From the NCBI GenBank assembly GCA_018806915.1, contig JAGKQI010000090.1, forward strand, positions 806,001 to 870,000: DNA of 64,000 nucleotides, read 5' to 3'. Positions within the stretch are counted from its first letter, which is position 1, and each line of letters begins with the position of its first letter. Origin of the DNA: Phytophthora colocasiae. Its lineage: Eukaryota; Oomycota; Peronosporomycetes; Peronosporales; Peronosporaceae. The notes under the pieces are model-generated. The model made no database searches. It saw only the letters and a list, made by a program, of their open reading frames with translations, and had not been told where the DNA came from. Position numbers and translations under genes: made by a program. Of this stretch, positions 20,901-31,954 are shown piece by piece.

Positions 20901-22929
20901 CAATTGAGACTCTTTGGTACGCCGAGAAGCTGGAGCTGCTGTTTGCTGCTGGGGAGCGGGGAATTCTCCTCTGTTTCGATCGATCCATGACCACTCAGGG
21001 CGAAATTCCTCTCGACATCTCTATGCAAACTTCAGACAACTCAAGATCAACGGAGACTCTGGAGTCTGTCACTGTATTGCGGTGTGACAAGGCGAATACT
21101 CATCTTGTCTCCGGAGATGCTGCAGGCTACGTGAAAGTATGGGAACTCCGGATTGCACGGAATCATGAAGGAGTGGAGCTGGCGTTGGTCTGCACTTGGC
21201 GGCTTGGTGCCTCAAACAGTCACATGACAGGGAATTCATCGTCCACACAGAATCGGCGAGTCCTCAATGCTGAATTCATGGAGAATCTAACGCGTGTGCC
21301 TGAGTTGTTCTTGATCGTCTCTTGTGCTGACGGCGAAGTCAGTCTTTGGACGCTAGACGGGGTGCAAGTCGGTACATTTGGGGGTCGTCATCGCGCTTGG
21401 CAACTCGGTAGGCCAGCCACTTATGCGTCCTTAGAGTCCTGTTGTGAATGGGGTTGGCTGCCAAAACGAAAGGGATCTGTACTCACCAGTCCCTCGGGTA
21501 TCCGCGAAGAACTGGATGCGTTCGACGAGAATGAAGGGGGCGATACAAACAACAAAGACGACACTGCCAATGCATTAAAGCCACAAATGTCCGTCTTTAT
21601 CAAAGACTGCGCCATCAGTGCGCTCAACGGCTTGACTTCCGAACCACGCGAGAACTTTTTGTTGGAGGATACCATGCCGAAACCTGGTGAGGTCTGGATG
21701 TGTGTATCCGGCCATCGTTCACGATCTGCAGCTCAAAATGCGTTGAAGAAACAGGAAGATGATGAAATCAGTGGAGATGGCTCCATGCGATTTGGACGAA
21801 AGAGTTTGGCTCTCTCGACTGTGGGAAATGCTGCCATTCTCAGTCGACGAAGCAGTCCTTTCGGACCTGGTGTCAGCCATGCAGAGGCACGAACACTAGC
21901 TACGCTGTCGTATTTAAAGCGGAAAATCGCAGACATCAACGGGGAAGTCACAGATCTAGTCACGATCGTTAAGGTTACACGCGGCGAGGTAAGTCGAAAC
22001 GCGAAATGGACAGGAGGAGCGTCAAAGTGCTAATGTCTTGTAACGTTTTGCAGATTTCGTGCTGGGACGGAACAGCCAATAGTCCTCTGAGTGCGTTGAA
22101 GGTGCTGGACCTAAGTGAGTTTGTCCGGAAAGCTGGCTGGACGAAGCACTCGCTACTTTCACACTTCGTTGGACGTTCGTTTTTGTAAGCGACTTACTAT
22201 TTTATCTATGTGTAGAGTTATCGTGATCTGAAACTGTGTTGCCTCCTTTCCCCAGGGATGGAGAAACTTGCTTCCGAGTTGCAGCGATCGCTATGCGGCC
22301 AGTTGATCCCGTAAGTATGGGATCGCAAAATGGGTAACTCCAGCTTCTAACATTTAGTGTTCATGCCACAGACGAAACCTGATAAAAAGACATACATGCT
22401 GGTTGATTCAGACACGAGAGAACACAATCTCCAGCCTCTAAATGAATCCGTTTCCACCGTTCGATTCAAGATATTCGACTGCTCTCGAAACGCACGACAG
22501 AAACGAAATAGCATTTCAGCCTCTCCACGGCGACGAACACTCCTGCTATCTTCTCCAAATTTGATAGGGGCGACGCAGTTACAGCCGACGATGCAGAGTC
22601 TTCGTGTTACGGACCAAGCACTCAATGAATTGATCGCTGGATCGACTGCCAATCCGGTATCTTCGAGGAGCAGCACACCCGAAGTGCTTGCTCTCGCCAG
22701 TAGCGTTGGCATGGGAGCACGCACTCTGCCGCTTATTCGACCGCGTGAGAGGAGAGTTATGGGTGGTTTGCTTCCCAAGCGCTCGTCTGTAAGAAGCCGC
22801 CTAGATCCGGCAGCAGACATTCGTCGGATCCACAATCCAGACGACATCCCCAAGAACTTCCGCGCTATGTTGCAGCGAAAACGCGACAACAAGGATAGCA
22901 GTTTTGAAGGCATTTTACCAGAGAGTTGA
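17952..22929 (+). CDS. EF-hand and WD40 repeat protein (six exons)
   Basis: Exons 17952-18133, 18198-18255, 18320-21988, 22054-22184, 22256-22310 and 22372-22929 join with GT-AG introns of 61-71 bp and consistent phases to give about 1,550 aa. The N terminus carries an EF-hand pair: a degenerate one (KFADGDLTEKEF) and a canonical loop DANSDGTVDWDE at residues 66-77 that is only complete after splicing exons 1 to 3. WD40 repeats follow: IASCGMERDIHIWNP, IVSAAADNTVKVWDV, LLTGSHDGEQLKMWNF, VATAGLDGLVLLWSL, LVSGDAAGYVKVWEL and CADGEVSLWTLDG, with Ser/Gly/Thr-rich and acidic inserts (20690-20730). The architecture is like WDR49/WDR64/EFCAB8-type proteins, several linked to cilia; a calcium-responsive scaffold role is inference. 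The C-terminal 190 residues are basic and Ser-rich and not recognised. Confidence 0.8.
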
Positions 22930-23412
22930 CAATGCTGAAAGAGCAGTCCAACTCGAAGAGAGGCGGGCAGCCATTGCGCTTCTTCAAGAAATTACTGCTG
23001 CATGAACATCAATTGACCTGGCTACCACCTTTACTTGGACAACGGGGACCTATCAAATTGCCACGTCAAGTGAAGGTCAGATTATCTGTGGACAAGTGGA
23101 TCGCTTGGTGATGCGTGTACATGTACGGCTAAACAGCACGTCCATTCACATTGAAGTTGAATGTCTCTGATAACGACATTGATGACAAAGCTCTACTGTA
23201 GTTACTCCTTCCTCTCAGCAATGCTTATGGCCAGCCTCACTAGCTCACTAAAGTGAAAGCGGCAAATTGAATAAACACACCTCTAGAATTGTTAGGGGGC
23301 ACCCGTTTAACAACTGCACGTGGTACAGCGGGAGACTGGGCTGTGGTAGTCGTAAAAGTAGATGGATCAACGATCGGGAGTGCACACTCGTTTGCGGTCT
23401 TTGCTCAGTAGT
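22930..23412. other. Intergenic region before symporter copy 1
   Basis: No gene seen. The part from about 23320 resembles the regions just upstream of the other two symporter copies (shared words such as AAACGATC or CAACGATCGGG and CCTCGGTCGCAGAAGAC), so promoter DNA was duplicated with the gene. Confidence 0.5.
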
Positions 23413-23414
23413 GC

Positions 23415-23430
23415 TCACTCTCAAATTTGC
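23415..23430 (+). promoter_or_regulatory. Core promoter of symporter copy 1
   Basis: TCACTCTCAAATTTGC combines an exact oomycete initiator (TCACTCT) with an AATTTG flanking element, ending 20 bp before the ATG at 23451. Confidence 0.65.
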
Positions 23431-23450
23431 TTCCTCGGTCGCAGAAGACA

Positions 23451-24850
23451 ATGGCCATCAACGACAACAACTACCAAGCTATGGACCCACCTGTCCCGGA
23501 AGAGAAGAAGTCGTGGACTCGCAGAGTGCTCACGTCCTTGACCTTCTGGATCGTCGTCGGTATGGTCATCGGTATCATCCTCGGTCAGTTCGCCCCTACG
23601 TTCTCGGAAAAGGCTGCCCCGATGAAGAATCTGTTCCTCCGCACGATCCAATTCATCGTCTTCCCGCTCGTTTTCTCTTCGTTGGTGATCGGTATCGCCG
23701 ACCAGAAGGATATGAAGCAACTCGGTCGATTGGCCATCAAATCGATCATCTACTTCGAAGTGATCACCACCGTCGCGTTGATCATTGGGCTTCTAGCTGT
23801 CAACATCGCCAAACCAGGCAAAGTCGGCGTTACGGAGGGTGACGCCTACGACGACGAGTCCTCGACCACCTTCACGTTTGAGATTTGGATCGAACACTTG
23901 ACCCCCAAGACGTGGGGCGAGATGATGGGAGGTTCTGGGTCGTCGGAGCTGCTTCAAGTGTTGGTTGCTGCTGTGCTCACTGGTGTAGCCACTTCAAAGC
24001 TAAGAGAAGAGCACAAGCGTCTGATCATCGACTTCGCCCGTGCTATCTTAGAGATGATGTTCAAGTTCGTGGATATTATCATCTGGACGGCCCCTGTCGG
24101 TGTGTGCTTTGCCATTGCTGATGCTATCGGATCGAACGGTCTGTCAGCACTTGGAAGCTTGGGAGCTCTGGTTGGTACCGTGTACGTGACCATCGCCATC
24201 TTCATCCTCGTAGTGTTTGGTGGTGTCTGTCTTATGTTTAAGATCAACCCGATCGAGTTCCTCATCGCCATGAAGGAGCCGCTGATCATTGCCTACACTA
24301 CTGCAACGTCCGAAGCTGCTCTGCCTAAGGTCTTTGAGGCTTTGGAGAAGTATGGTGTGCCCACGCACATTTCGGGCTTTGTTGTTCCCTTCGGCTATTC
24401 GTTCAACTTGGACGGTTCGACACTCTACCTCTCGCTCGCATCATTCAAGCTGCAGGTGTTCACAAGTCGGTTGGGGAACAGATCGTCATGGTACTCATGC
24501 TTATGATCTCATCCAAGGGTGTGGCTGGTGTCCGATCGGCAGCAATTATTGTTCTTGCTTCGACTCTGGATCAGTTCGACATTCCGTCTTGGCCGGTTGC
24601 TCTGATTCTTGGGGTGGATTGGATCATGGATATGCTTCGTACGCTCACTAATGTAATGGGCAACTGCTTGGCTTCGGTTGTGATGGCCAAGTTGGAGAAT
24701 GAATTCCGTACGGAGGAGTGGGAGCGCGAGCTCAGGATGCTGCACGGCGAGGACAAGGTTAGTGTTACTGAGGGAAAAATGAGTCGCGTGTCAGCAGTGT
24801 CCGCAATTGAGGAAGGTCGTCCGTCACTAGATAACAGAACACCGGAATGA
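23451..24850 (+). pseudogene. Dicarboxylate/amino acid:cation symporter copy 1, frameshifted
   Basis: The protein belongs to the DAACS (SLC1-like) family of Na+/H+-coupled symporters. It reads well from MAINDNNYQAMDPPVPEEKK through the TTATSEAALPKVFEALEK and VPFGYSFNLDGSTLY signatures, then loses frame near 24450 and stops at 24506. The correct frame resumes at MVLMLMISSKGVAGVRSA and runs to 24850. Comparison with copy 3 shows the cause: in place of CATCTGTCTTTTGCGCTCAA this copy has CATCATTCAA, a net 10-bp loss in transmembrane hairpin 2. Apart from this it is nearly identical to copy 3, while copy 2 (49695) is more diverged. The truncated 351-aa product would lack the second half of the transport core. 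Confidence 0.8.
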
Positions 24851-25954
24851 GTGTCCTAAGTCGGAGCCTGTACAGTACAACTTGTACTTACACGCGACGA
24901 AGATGGCAGCACTAGTGCCATTTTCTGTTGAAATGCATGGGCGTCTACTTCATGGAACAGTATTTCATGGACCAGCACAGCAACTAAAAAAACCCACTAC
25001 TACGTAGGAAGCTGCCGTTCTAACCTCAATATCATTCTACAGGAGACTAAGGCCACTCTCATTATTAGTTTTACCGAACCTTATCGGGCTTCTTATACTT
25101 GATATCTCAATTATATTATTCAAATCAAAAGAGATCAATGACTATTTTCTAAAATATATTACTTTACAAAAAAGTAATACTACCTCCGTGTCTTTTCGTT
25201 TACTGTACTTTTTATAAAGTACAGTATAGATCTACCACTACCGTATTTCGCACCGTGATAATTGTAGAGAGTGCCGAATAGAGCTATCACATACTGGGAA
25301 TGGTTTTGCAGAACCAACACGTGCCCAGAGCCAATCATTTCTATGCCGTTCAGTTTTGCCATCATTTGGGTAACTGCATCAATCATGGAAGGCTGTTTAT
25401 GGGTCTTTGCGGAGCCCTGGGAGATGCCAAAGCGCAAACCTTGGCGATTTCCCTGAAAGGCATCCATCCTAAGGAGCGTCCTGCTACGGACGAGAACTAT
25501 CTCCACAGTCTACTGGAAAGTAAGTCAGAAAAAAGTATTGACAGATGCCTCGTACCACAGTAATTGACGAAGACGCAAGTGATGAAGAGGATTGCCGAAA
25601 CATGGTCGAAGTTTTAGAGCGCAGTCTACGTAGCACTGAACTGGAATTATGTGGAGCGCCAGACTGCAAGCTACCCAAACGTACGCACGATAGCTACATA
25701 GAGCGCATCAGCGAAGAAAACCAGAAGAGAAAACGTTCAAAACAGCGAGGAGACGACATGCTCAGTGTACATGATACCATACCAAGATATTAAGTCAACA
25801 AGTAGTTCATTCAGCAACGTAACATTAGGTTAAGTTTCTAGTGCGCAGGTGTTGCTGTTGTAGAATGTCTCTATTAATAAAGCATATTGTATCCAGAACA
25901 TACATTTTTGGTGTGCATAAATTCCAGGGAATATTGCTGAGACTTTAGGACAAT
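24851..25954. other. AT-rich intergenic region with short unassigned frames
   Basis: Overlapping short frames on both strands at 25180-25793 (a minus frame of 108 codons, a plus frame of 82 codons beginning MPRTTVIDEDASDEEDC) look like fragments of a decayed coding sequence but match nothing I recognise. TACTACCTCCGTG at 25180-25192 is the same word found at the left end of the mariner element at 27040. Confidence 0.35.
25201..25226. repeat. 11-bp inverted repeat hairpin
   Basis: TACTGTACTTT and its exact reverse complement are separated by TTAT. It sits directly inside the TACTACCTCCGTG word and may be the subterminal part of a MITE end. Confidence 0.6.
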
Positions 25955-26305
25955 TTAAAAGAATGCCACACCCGCATGGTACTGATAGACCCGTACCGTA
26001 CCTCCGTAAAGTGACTTCCTGTCTCGTACACAGCCATCATTACGTGTCACCGAGCAGGTTAGTACCTTCCATGTTGCTTTGCATGCTTCTGACTTGCACT
26101 CTACATGTAGTAGCTGGTACTTCATATCATGTCTTGTAGGATCGGTGCATAGAGTACACGCACTTTTTTTGGGCTTCGTGACCCTTGTCGACTTCCCCGA
26201 GTCGAGGAAGTCGTTCCTTTCTTCCTTCACTAATGCATACGCGAGCTCTAATCTTCTTCTTCGGCATCGTCCTGGATTCAAATGAGTGGAGGGGGTGGCT
26301 CGCAA
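25955..26305 (-). pseudogene. MULE-type transposon protein fragment (N-terminal zinc finger)
   Basis: The frame contains CTLCTDPTRHDMKYQLLHV followed by ECKSEACKATWKVLTC, a CxxC...C...C pattern seen in the N-terminal zinc-binding part of oomycete Mutator-like elements; a diverged counterpart (FCTLCTLPTTHLVRYKLLTC) occurs in the MULE relic at 33110. Neither a start nor a transposase core is joined to it. Assignment rests on pattern only. Confidence 0.4.
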
Positions 26306-26411
26306 AGGTTGCTCACTCTTTCAAAACAGCGCGATATGCCCTAAAAAAACTCACTCTTTTTCTGTCTTACGTGGTGGTACCCCATTTTTCTGTTTTTGTC
26401 GACAAAGCCAA

Positions 26412-26622
26412 CTAGCCTTTAAGCTTTGGCTGGGATATCGACGAGAAGTGCAATTTGATAGTGGGTAATGGTTCGGACGCTAAACCATTCCTAGTGGGTG
26501 ACCACAAAGGCGCTGTTTCGTACGGCGACTCGTGAGCCAAGGGAGACGCTGTGCTTCGAGACATCTACGATATGCACTATAGTGCATGCCCTCCCCACTG
26601 AAAATGGCTGCAATGCGTGATG
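26412..26622 (+). pseudogene. Internally deleted MULE fragment
   Basis: Bases 26412-26530 match 33608-33735 (for example GGTTCGGACGCTAAACCATT) and 26533-26622 match 34545-34622 (GGAGACGCTGTGCTTCGAGA) of the larger MULE relic, with about 800 bp missing at the junction just after GTGAGCCA. The missing interval includes the site of the MITE present in the larger copy. Confidence 0.65.
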
Positions 26623-27039
26623 CAGCCGGTGCGGGGAGCTGCAATGTAATGCGTTCTTCTGATTGTCACTGTGATAAATGTGATATCATGCATTTTCGGT
26701 ACATAAACGTATTATTTGGTTAAATCAAGCGGTTGACAAGTTTTACCGGTGTCAACTGCGAAGCACATCGCGGTCACCACTCCACAACATCGCGGTTTTT
26801 ACAGTGTTGGTGGTGCAGCGCATGTTCGTAATACAGAAGTAAACATGGTGTCTCGGGCACTGGGTATTTTTGCGCTTCGTCCACCATCGCACTGTACGCA
26901 GCAGAGTAAGGGTGAGCTGCGATGGTGTGGCTGCCGCACCGTAGCCGTATACTGTGGAGTGGTGCGATAGGACATGTGCTCCTCACACGTCCTCCCGAGT
27001 TAGGAGTCCTAACTGAGGATCGGACTAGAAGTACATGTA
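26623..27039. other. Non-coding stretch with a short inverted repeat
   Basis: CACCACTCCACA at 26775-26786 is matched by its reverse complement at 26953-26964, enclosing 190 bp. No gene is seen. Confidence 0.4.
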
Positions 27040-28770
27040 CTACCTCCGTGCGGATATAGATGACCATTTGATTTTTTTGGGGCAGCGCTCCGCCTCGTTA
27101 TTTTTTCTAATTATTAGATTGTGGGAGGGCTGCTAGTTAGACGATCTGGAGTTGACAGTAAGCAAGATCCAGCGGCAGGAAGAGGTGCAGGCGTTCATGT
27201 TCCGCCGCACTACAGATACAAAAATGGATCTAAGACATCACTACTTTCTGTAGGGGCGCTATGAGCGGCTGCGAACACACTGCTTGCTGCAATGGAGGCG
27301 TTTGCATTGGCGAGAGTTGTTGCATCACAAGCCAACGATATTGGTAGACTATCCGTTCGCAACAGCTTATTCTTGTGCAAATGTCCGAGCCGATAATCGT
27401 TGCCCCCTTTATAGTTCATGATCTGCTCCATGACGCTCTGCAGCGTCAAAAACGTCTTGTTCAGCGTATCTGCTGTTGTTTTCTGGAAGGCATTTTTAAC
27501 TTCATTTATGAGGTCCTCGATCGTTCGGGGTATGGTCTGTGACTGCAGCGATTGAATGGAAGCAAAAAATCCGAGATCCAAGCAGTTCAGATCAGGGCTC
27601 TGGGCAGGTTGGTTCCGAAGCGTGGTATTCCAGCCGTCAGTGCTCCCTGCTCCCTTAACGACAGCATCGTCCTCTAAGACATGGGGTCGAGCGTTATCTT
27701 GTTGTATGCGGATAGCGAATTTTTTCATCTGGGGTGGCCACTTTGCTTTGATAGCAGGGATTACATCATCGACCAGCATTTGACGAGAGATGTCTCTCAT
27801 TATCGGGATGGGCCGCAGTTCTTCCACGCCAGTAGGGCGATTTACACTTGCCCTCTGAGTGATGTACCGCTCCACAACTGGCCAGAGGCCCACTTTGCCG
27901 TCCCAATCTCCACGCAAAAACATCACCTTCATGATGTGGCGCTTGCTTTGAAGGGACTGCACCGGGGGGTCTTCTAGAGGCACGTCTTCTTTCCCAGTTA
28001 GCAAGTAAACACGCTGTCCAATCTTCTTGATATAGAACCACTTCTCGTCGGAATGGACGACATCGTACATCTCACTAAACGTGTAGCCGCTCGAATCGAT
28101 CGTCACGTGGTCGATACAGAACTGCGGCCGCGCCATCTTGTGCACTGGCGTGAGTAGGGGGCGGGTCTGTCTGAGTGCACGCCGCATGTAGCCTTCTTTC
28201 ATTAGCTGTTGGACGAGATAGCTGCTCATGTTGCAGGCAAATTGGATCCCACGCAAATTTTCACGCTGAGTCGCCGGTACTTCCGTGATTCTCTTACAGA
28301 GCGCAACGCGATCCACCTTCTTCCTGCCGCACACACTCTTTCTTGACTTGACCACAGCTGCCACTCGATCCTCCATCGAGCTGATTCCGCGCTTCCAAAT
28401 GCGCTCCACAACTTTTCGGCCCACATGAAAGTACCGTGCAACCAGTGCGATTTCTCCGTGTTTTAGCACTCCCCGTACACTGCGAAGACGTAGGGTTTCC
28501 CAGACGGCCTGGCGTTCACTATCCGTAATCTCACCCATCTGTCAGCCGGCCTGGTGATCTGCAACGCTGTCAAGTCGCCCTCCGAGTACGAGAGTGAGAG
28601 CGATTTCTCGGGCTGGAAGCGGTGGAGATTCAAAAATCCAAACTGGATCGCTGATTGCCGATCAGGCGGACTCCTCTTCTAAACCGATCTCCTAATCTGT
28701 TTGGGCGGGGAATGATGTTATGGAGACTGACATATTTTTGGAAAGGGTCATCTATTTCCGCACAGCGTTG
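27040..28770 (-). mobile_element. Mariner-like DNA transposon, structurally complete
   Basis: The 22-bp ends at 27048-27069 (GTGCGGATATAGATGACC...) and, inverted, at 28742-28763 (GTGCGGAAATAGATGACC...) agree at 20 of 22 positions and flank the transposase gene. The exact outer borders and TA duplications are not certain; on the left a TA precedes CTACCTCCGTGCGG. Confidence 0.65.
27210..28538 (-). CDS. Mariner-like transposase, intact frame
   Basis: A 442-aa uninterrupted protein. It starts with MGEITDSERQAVWETL and an N-terminal helix-turn-helix region (KHGEIALVARYFHVGRKVVE). The catalytic DDE/D core shows DVVHSDEKWFYI (first Asp), IRIQQDNARPH (second Asp) and QSPDLNCLDLGFF (third acidic residue, Asp), the layout of oomycete mariner-like transposases. 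It cuts and pastes its own element. All three catalytic positions are present and no stop or frameshift is seen, so it could still be active. The C-terminal 60 residues (Ala/Ser-rich) are unusual and may be read-through beyond the original end. Confidence 0.8.
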   Translation of the reverse strand: MGEITDSERQAVWETLRLRSVRGVLKHGEIALVARYFHVGRKVVERIWKRGISSMEDRVAAVVKSRKSVCGRKKVDRVALCKRITEVPATQRENLRGIQFACNMSSYLVQQLMKEGYMRRALRQTRPLLTPVHKMARPQFCIDHVTIDSSGYTFSEMYDVVHSDEKWFYIKKIGQRVYLLTGKEDVPLEDPPVQSLQSKRHIMKVMFLRGDWDGKVGLWPVVERYITQRASVNRPTGVEELRPIPIMRDISRQMLVDDVIPAIKAKWPPQMKKFAIRIQQDNARPHVLEDDAVVKGAGSTDGWNTTLRNQPAQSPDLNCLDLGFFASIQSLQSQTIPRTIEDLINEVKNAFQKTTADTLNKTFLTLQSVMEQIMNYKGGNDYRLGHLHKNKLLRTDSLPISLACDATTLANANASIAASSVFAAAHSAPTESSDVLDPFLYL

Positions 28771-29140
28771 CTCACTGGTTTAAAAACACTTCGAGTACAG
28801 TAAAATGACAATTGGTACCGTCACCGTATTTGGAGTGTTATACACAAGCTTCTCACTCTTGATATTTAATTAAAGAGTTAGCGCGATATATCATTCAATG
28901 CACGCCTTACGTTTTATCCGTGTGCGGGTTTCTGCTGTCAACCAAGCAAAAGCTGCTCCATAACGAGTCTTTATTCTCTCTAAATTGTGTGACTAATTCG
29001 AGGCTTCTCACTCCTAATATACGTGTACATGCTACAATTCATATACCAACCAAATGCTGCTGGTATGGAGTTCACTATCTGAGTGCGGGTTTGGCTTCAA
29101 TCACATTCGAAGAAATGTTATTATTGATCGGGTTAAAGTA
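28771..29140. other. AT-rich spacer between two DNA transposons
   Basis: No coding or structural signal was found. It ends with the TA at 29139-29140 that flanks the next element. Confidence 0.5.
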
Positions 29141-30430
29141 CAGCGGGTAGATTAAATGAGCGCCCACCCCAAACTGAAGCACATTTTCAATCATAGCGAC
29201 TTCAATATTGCTTCGATTGAAACGAAACAAACGACATTGGATGCGCAAACAACACGGGATCGTTTTCCCCAACGGATTCGCTTTAATTTGATTGGTGGAC
29301 TGCGCTACGGTTCCGCCAATAATCTCAGCAGCTAATCGTGAGGCAATGGCTATAATGCAGTTAGGTTTTATACTTAGCTTTTGTATCAAATACCGAATGT
29401 TACACGAATGTTACCCGAAAAACTAACTTTTTGAGTGTCATGCCTCTCACTTCTCAATTTGCCTGCAATGGCGCCAATTCGAAGGCGGCAGTACTCTGAA
29501 GACCTCCGCAGACGGGTTATTATCAAGTGGAAGCAAGGATGCAGTACAAGAAAGATTAGTTCGCATCTTGTAATGCCAAGGCGAAGTGTTCGCACCATCA
29601 TCGCCTACACGAAGAAGCATGGTCGCTCAAAGCTGATTCCACGCCCAGGCAGACCTCGCCTTACCGACTCTCGTCAAGACCGACGTATCATTAGAGAAGT
29701 TGAGAAGAACCGCTTCGTCAGTGCTGCAGTGATTGCTGCCCAAGTGTCCGAGGACATTGGTCAACCGGTGTCTACCGATCTCGTCCGAGATCGAATTCGC
29801 GAAGTTGGGCTTCATGGACGCTCTGCCCGAAAAAAACCGTACCTGAGTCCTATGCATCGCCGCCAGCGGCTGGCCTACGCAAAGAGGTTCGGCACGATGT
29901 TGCCGCTCTTCTGGAGGAGCACTTCTGCAACGAATCTGTAACGGGTGACTACTATCGACGGTTACTCCGCTATGAGATTCCACTGACAAAGCAATTTTTA
30001 GGGCTAAAGGGAGAGACTCTGTTCGTTCAAGACAATGCACCAGCGCATCGAGCCAAAATGACAAGTAGCTGTCTTCGTGAGCTACGTTTAATTTCCCTAG
30101 GACACCCTCCACAGAGCCCAGACTTGAACCCGATTGAAAATATTTGGTACATCATGAAGCGGGAACTGAACAAATCCCCTGCGACCTCGATCGAGGATCT
30201 CAAAGTGAAACTGCGCAGCATTTGGGCCAACATTGACGACGGCGTAGTGGCTAATGCAGTTTTGTCTATGCCTAAGCGTCTTCAAGCTGTGCGTGACAGC
30301 ATTGGGGGCCACAGAAAGGTGCTTCAAGATGAACTTCAACATTTAGTTTGACTGCATTTTTGTATGGAACATAAAATCAATACAGAATCAAATGAATTTT
30401 CGGGTGGGCGCTCATTTAATCTACCCGCTG
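29141..30430 (+). mobile_element. Tc1-like element with perfect 29-bp terminal inverted repeats
   Basis: CAGCGGGTAGATTAAATGAG and nine more bases at 29141-29169 are repeated exactly, inverted, at 30402-30430. TA dinucleotides flank both ends (29139-29140 and 30431-30432), the expected Tc1/mariner target duplication. Length is 1,290 bp. Confidence 0.92.
29468..30351 (+). pseudogene. Tc1-type transposase with internal deletion
   Basis: The N-terminal part (MAPIRRRQYSEDLRRRVIIK, then WKQGCSTRKISSHLVMPRRS and the second helix-turn-helix PRLTDSRQDRRIIREVEKN) is intact to about 29935, then the frame is lost after GTMLPLFWRS. The C-terminal half resumes in another frame with LFVQDNAPAHRAK and GHPPQSPDLNPIENIW, i.e. 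the second Asp and the third acidic residue. The block with the first catalytic Asp, expected between them, is missing, so the protein cannot be active. The perfect ends mean it could still be moved by a relative's transposase. Confidence 0.8.
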
Positions 30431-30446
30431 TAGAGTGACAGTTTAG

Positions 30447-31954
30447 CTAGTACACTCGAAACTTGAATTTGACGGCATTTGGGAGTCGAGGAGGCGTGCT
30501 CGATCCATAGTCCACGGTAATCTCTTCTCCAGCAGCAATCTAGGTGGTGGTCTTATCGATCACGTGTACGTTCCTGTTGTGCCGCATCTCAAGAAACAGC
30601 GTGTTAGGGTCGCACGAGTGATTGATGAAGCGGGCAACAGTCCCCGATTCCTCCGTGTCAATGGACAGCTTTTTGTTGCCACGTAATCCCATTGGCGGAT
30701 GTCCTTGTGTAACGGGGATGTTACACGAATGTCTACCGTTGGTGTGTGACACACATGGATACATTTATGTGGGTACATAATGGTGTGGTACACACGAGTA
30801 GATACGGCCTCAGAGCCACAGATTACATTTTGATTAGGATTTAGTATGTTAGATATTAAATCCGTTACATTTAGGATTAGGGCAGATAAAAGGAAAATCA
30901 ATACAGTTCATTACATAAATAGTGTCAGTCCTTTGTTATAGGGACATTGATTCTGTGAGTCCCGTATTTAGACTACTTGGTTCTTGTATAGAACCGAAGG
31001 CTAGCGCCTTGCAAGCGAGACTCTACGAGTCAACTAAACTTCCTCTGTGCGGTGCACACCTACGCAGCCCCGCTGCACCTTGTCAAAATTGTGGTCCGTT
31101 ATCAATCCTGTATAGGGGGCTATTGTCGCCCCCCACTGGTTCAGTGGCGCGAACACCGATGCCAATTGCCGACTTGCACACGATGGGACTCGTGAACTCC
31201 GTTGGAGCAGCGCCCTTGGAAGATGCAGTTGTCGGCTGCACAGAAAAGCTTTGTAGCGGTATTTATGTAGGAGTCAGGAAAGCAGTTGACGATACAACTG
31301 CATCTGTCAGCCGGCCAGCTATCCTTGATAGCCACTCCATCGTTGATCTTAAGCTTGAGAGAGTGCGTCACTTGGACGGGCTAGGCCACTGTATAAACTT
31401 CCTCCTGCCCCCACCCATAACCTCAGGCTCCACATCCGGTAGTATTACGCAGGCTGGTTGTTTTGCTTTTTCCTCTATCTCGACGCGCAATGACTTCAAC
31501 GCTTCTCGAATTCATGGAATTACTAAATACGACTGTATAAACTTCTCTTCATTTTTCTCGCATGATAGATGCGTTGCGAATCACGCGTAGTCACCCAACG
31601 GGCCTGATAAGATGGCTTCCGCGAAATTTTATTCGTCCATGGATTGTTGTTCCGCTTCATTTGTTTATGCTTCGTCTCGTGACCTTTGTCGGTCGATATC
31701 TTCGCCGATTTGACGGCTACAACTGACAGCTTTGTGGTTTGAGTGTCATTGTCGACGCTTGCATGCCCAGTCCTCGCTTTCCCATCGCTCCCAGCCGTTA
31801 GATCGATGACATCTTCATCGATATGGTGTTGCTGTACTGTGGCCGGTACTTGCTCTAGGTCGCGCGCCGCGTTTTGAGTTGGTGGGAGGTACATGTCAGG
31901 TGCCTCTTCCTCGCTGCTGCTCGTCACGAGAGCTACAACCTCAGGACTAGCCAT
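30447..31954 (-). pseudogene. AWS-SET histone lysine methyltransferase-like pseudogene
   Basis: Three minus-strand blocks in the right order suggest one decayed gene. Block 1 (31954-31523) starts MASPEVVALVTSSSEEE, is acidic then Lys-rich, and holds EDVIDLT, a SUMO-interaction-like motif. Block 2 (31371-31141) has CSCIVNCFPDSYINTATKLF, CAADNC and QGRCSNG, the cysteine spacing of an AWS domain. Block 3 (about 30690-30447) has TVARFINHSCDPN, the SET signature, then a TAG where Gln is likely, then IAAGEEITVDYG and a stop at 30447. Family members methylate histone H3 lysines. Frame changes between blocks and the in-frame TAG indicate loss of function; an unrecognised intron structure is an alternative. 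It abuts the Tc1 element and MULE relics. Confidence 0.55.

Noticed and set aside
30922..31590. 222-codon plus frame in the SET region
   Set aside because: The minus strand carries AWS cysteine spacing over the same bases, and the plus frame resembles nothing.
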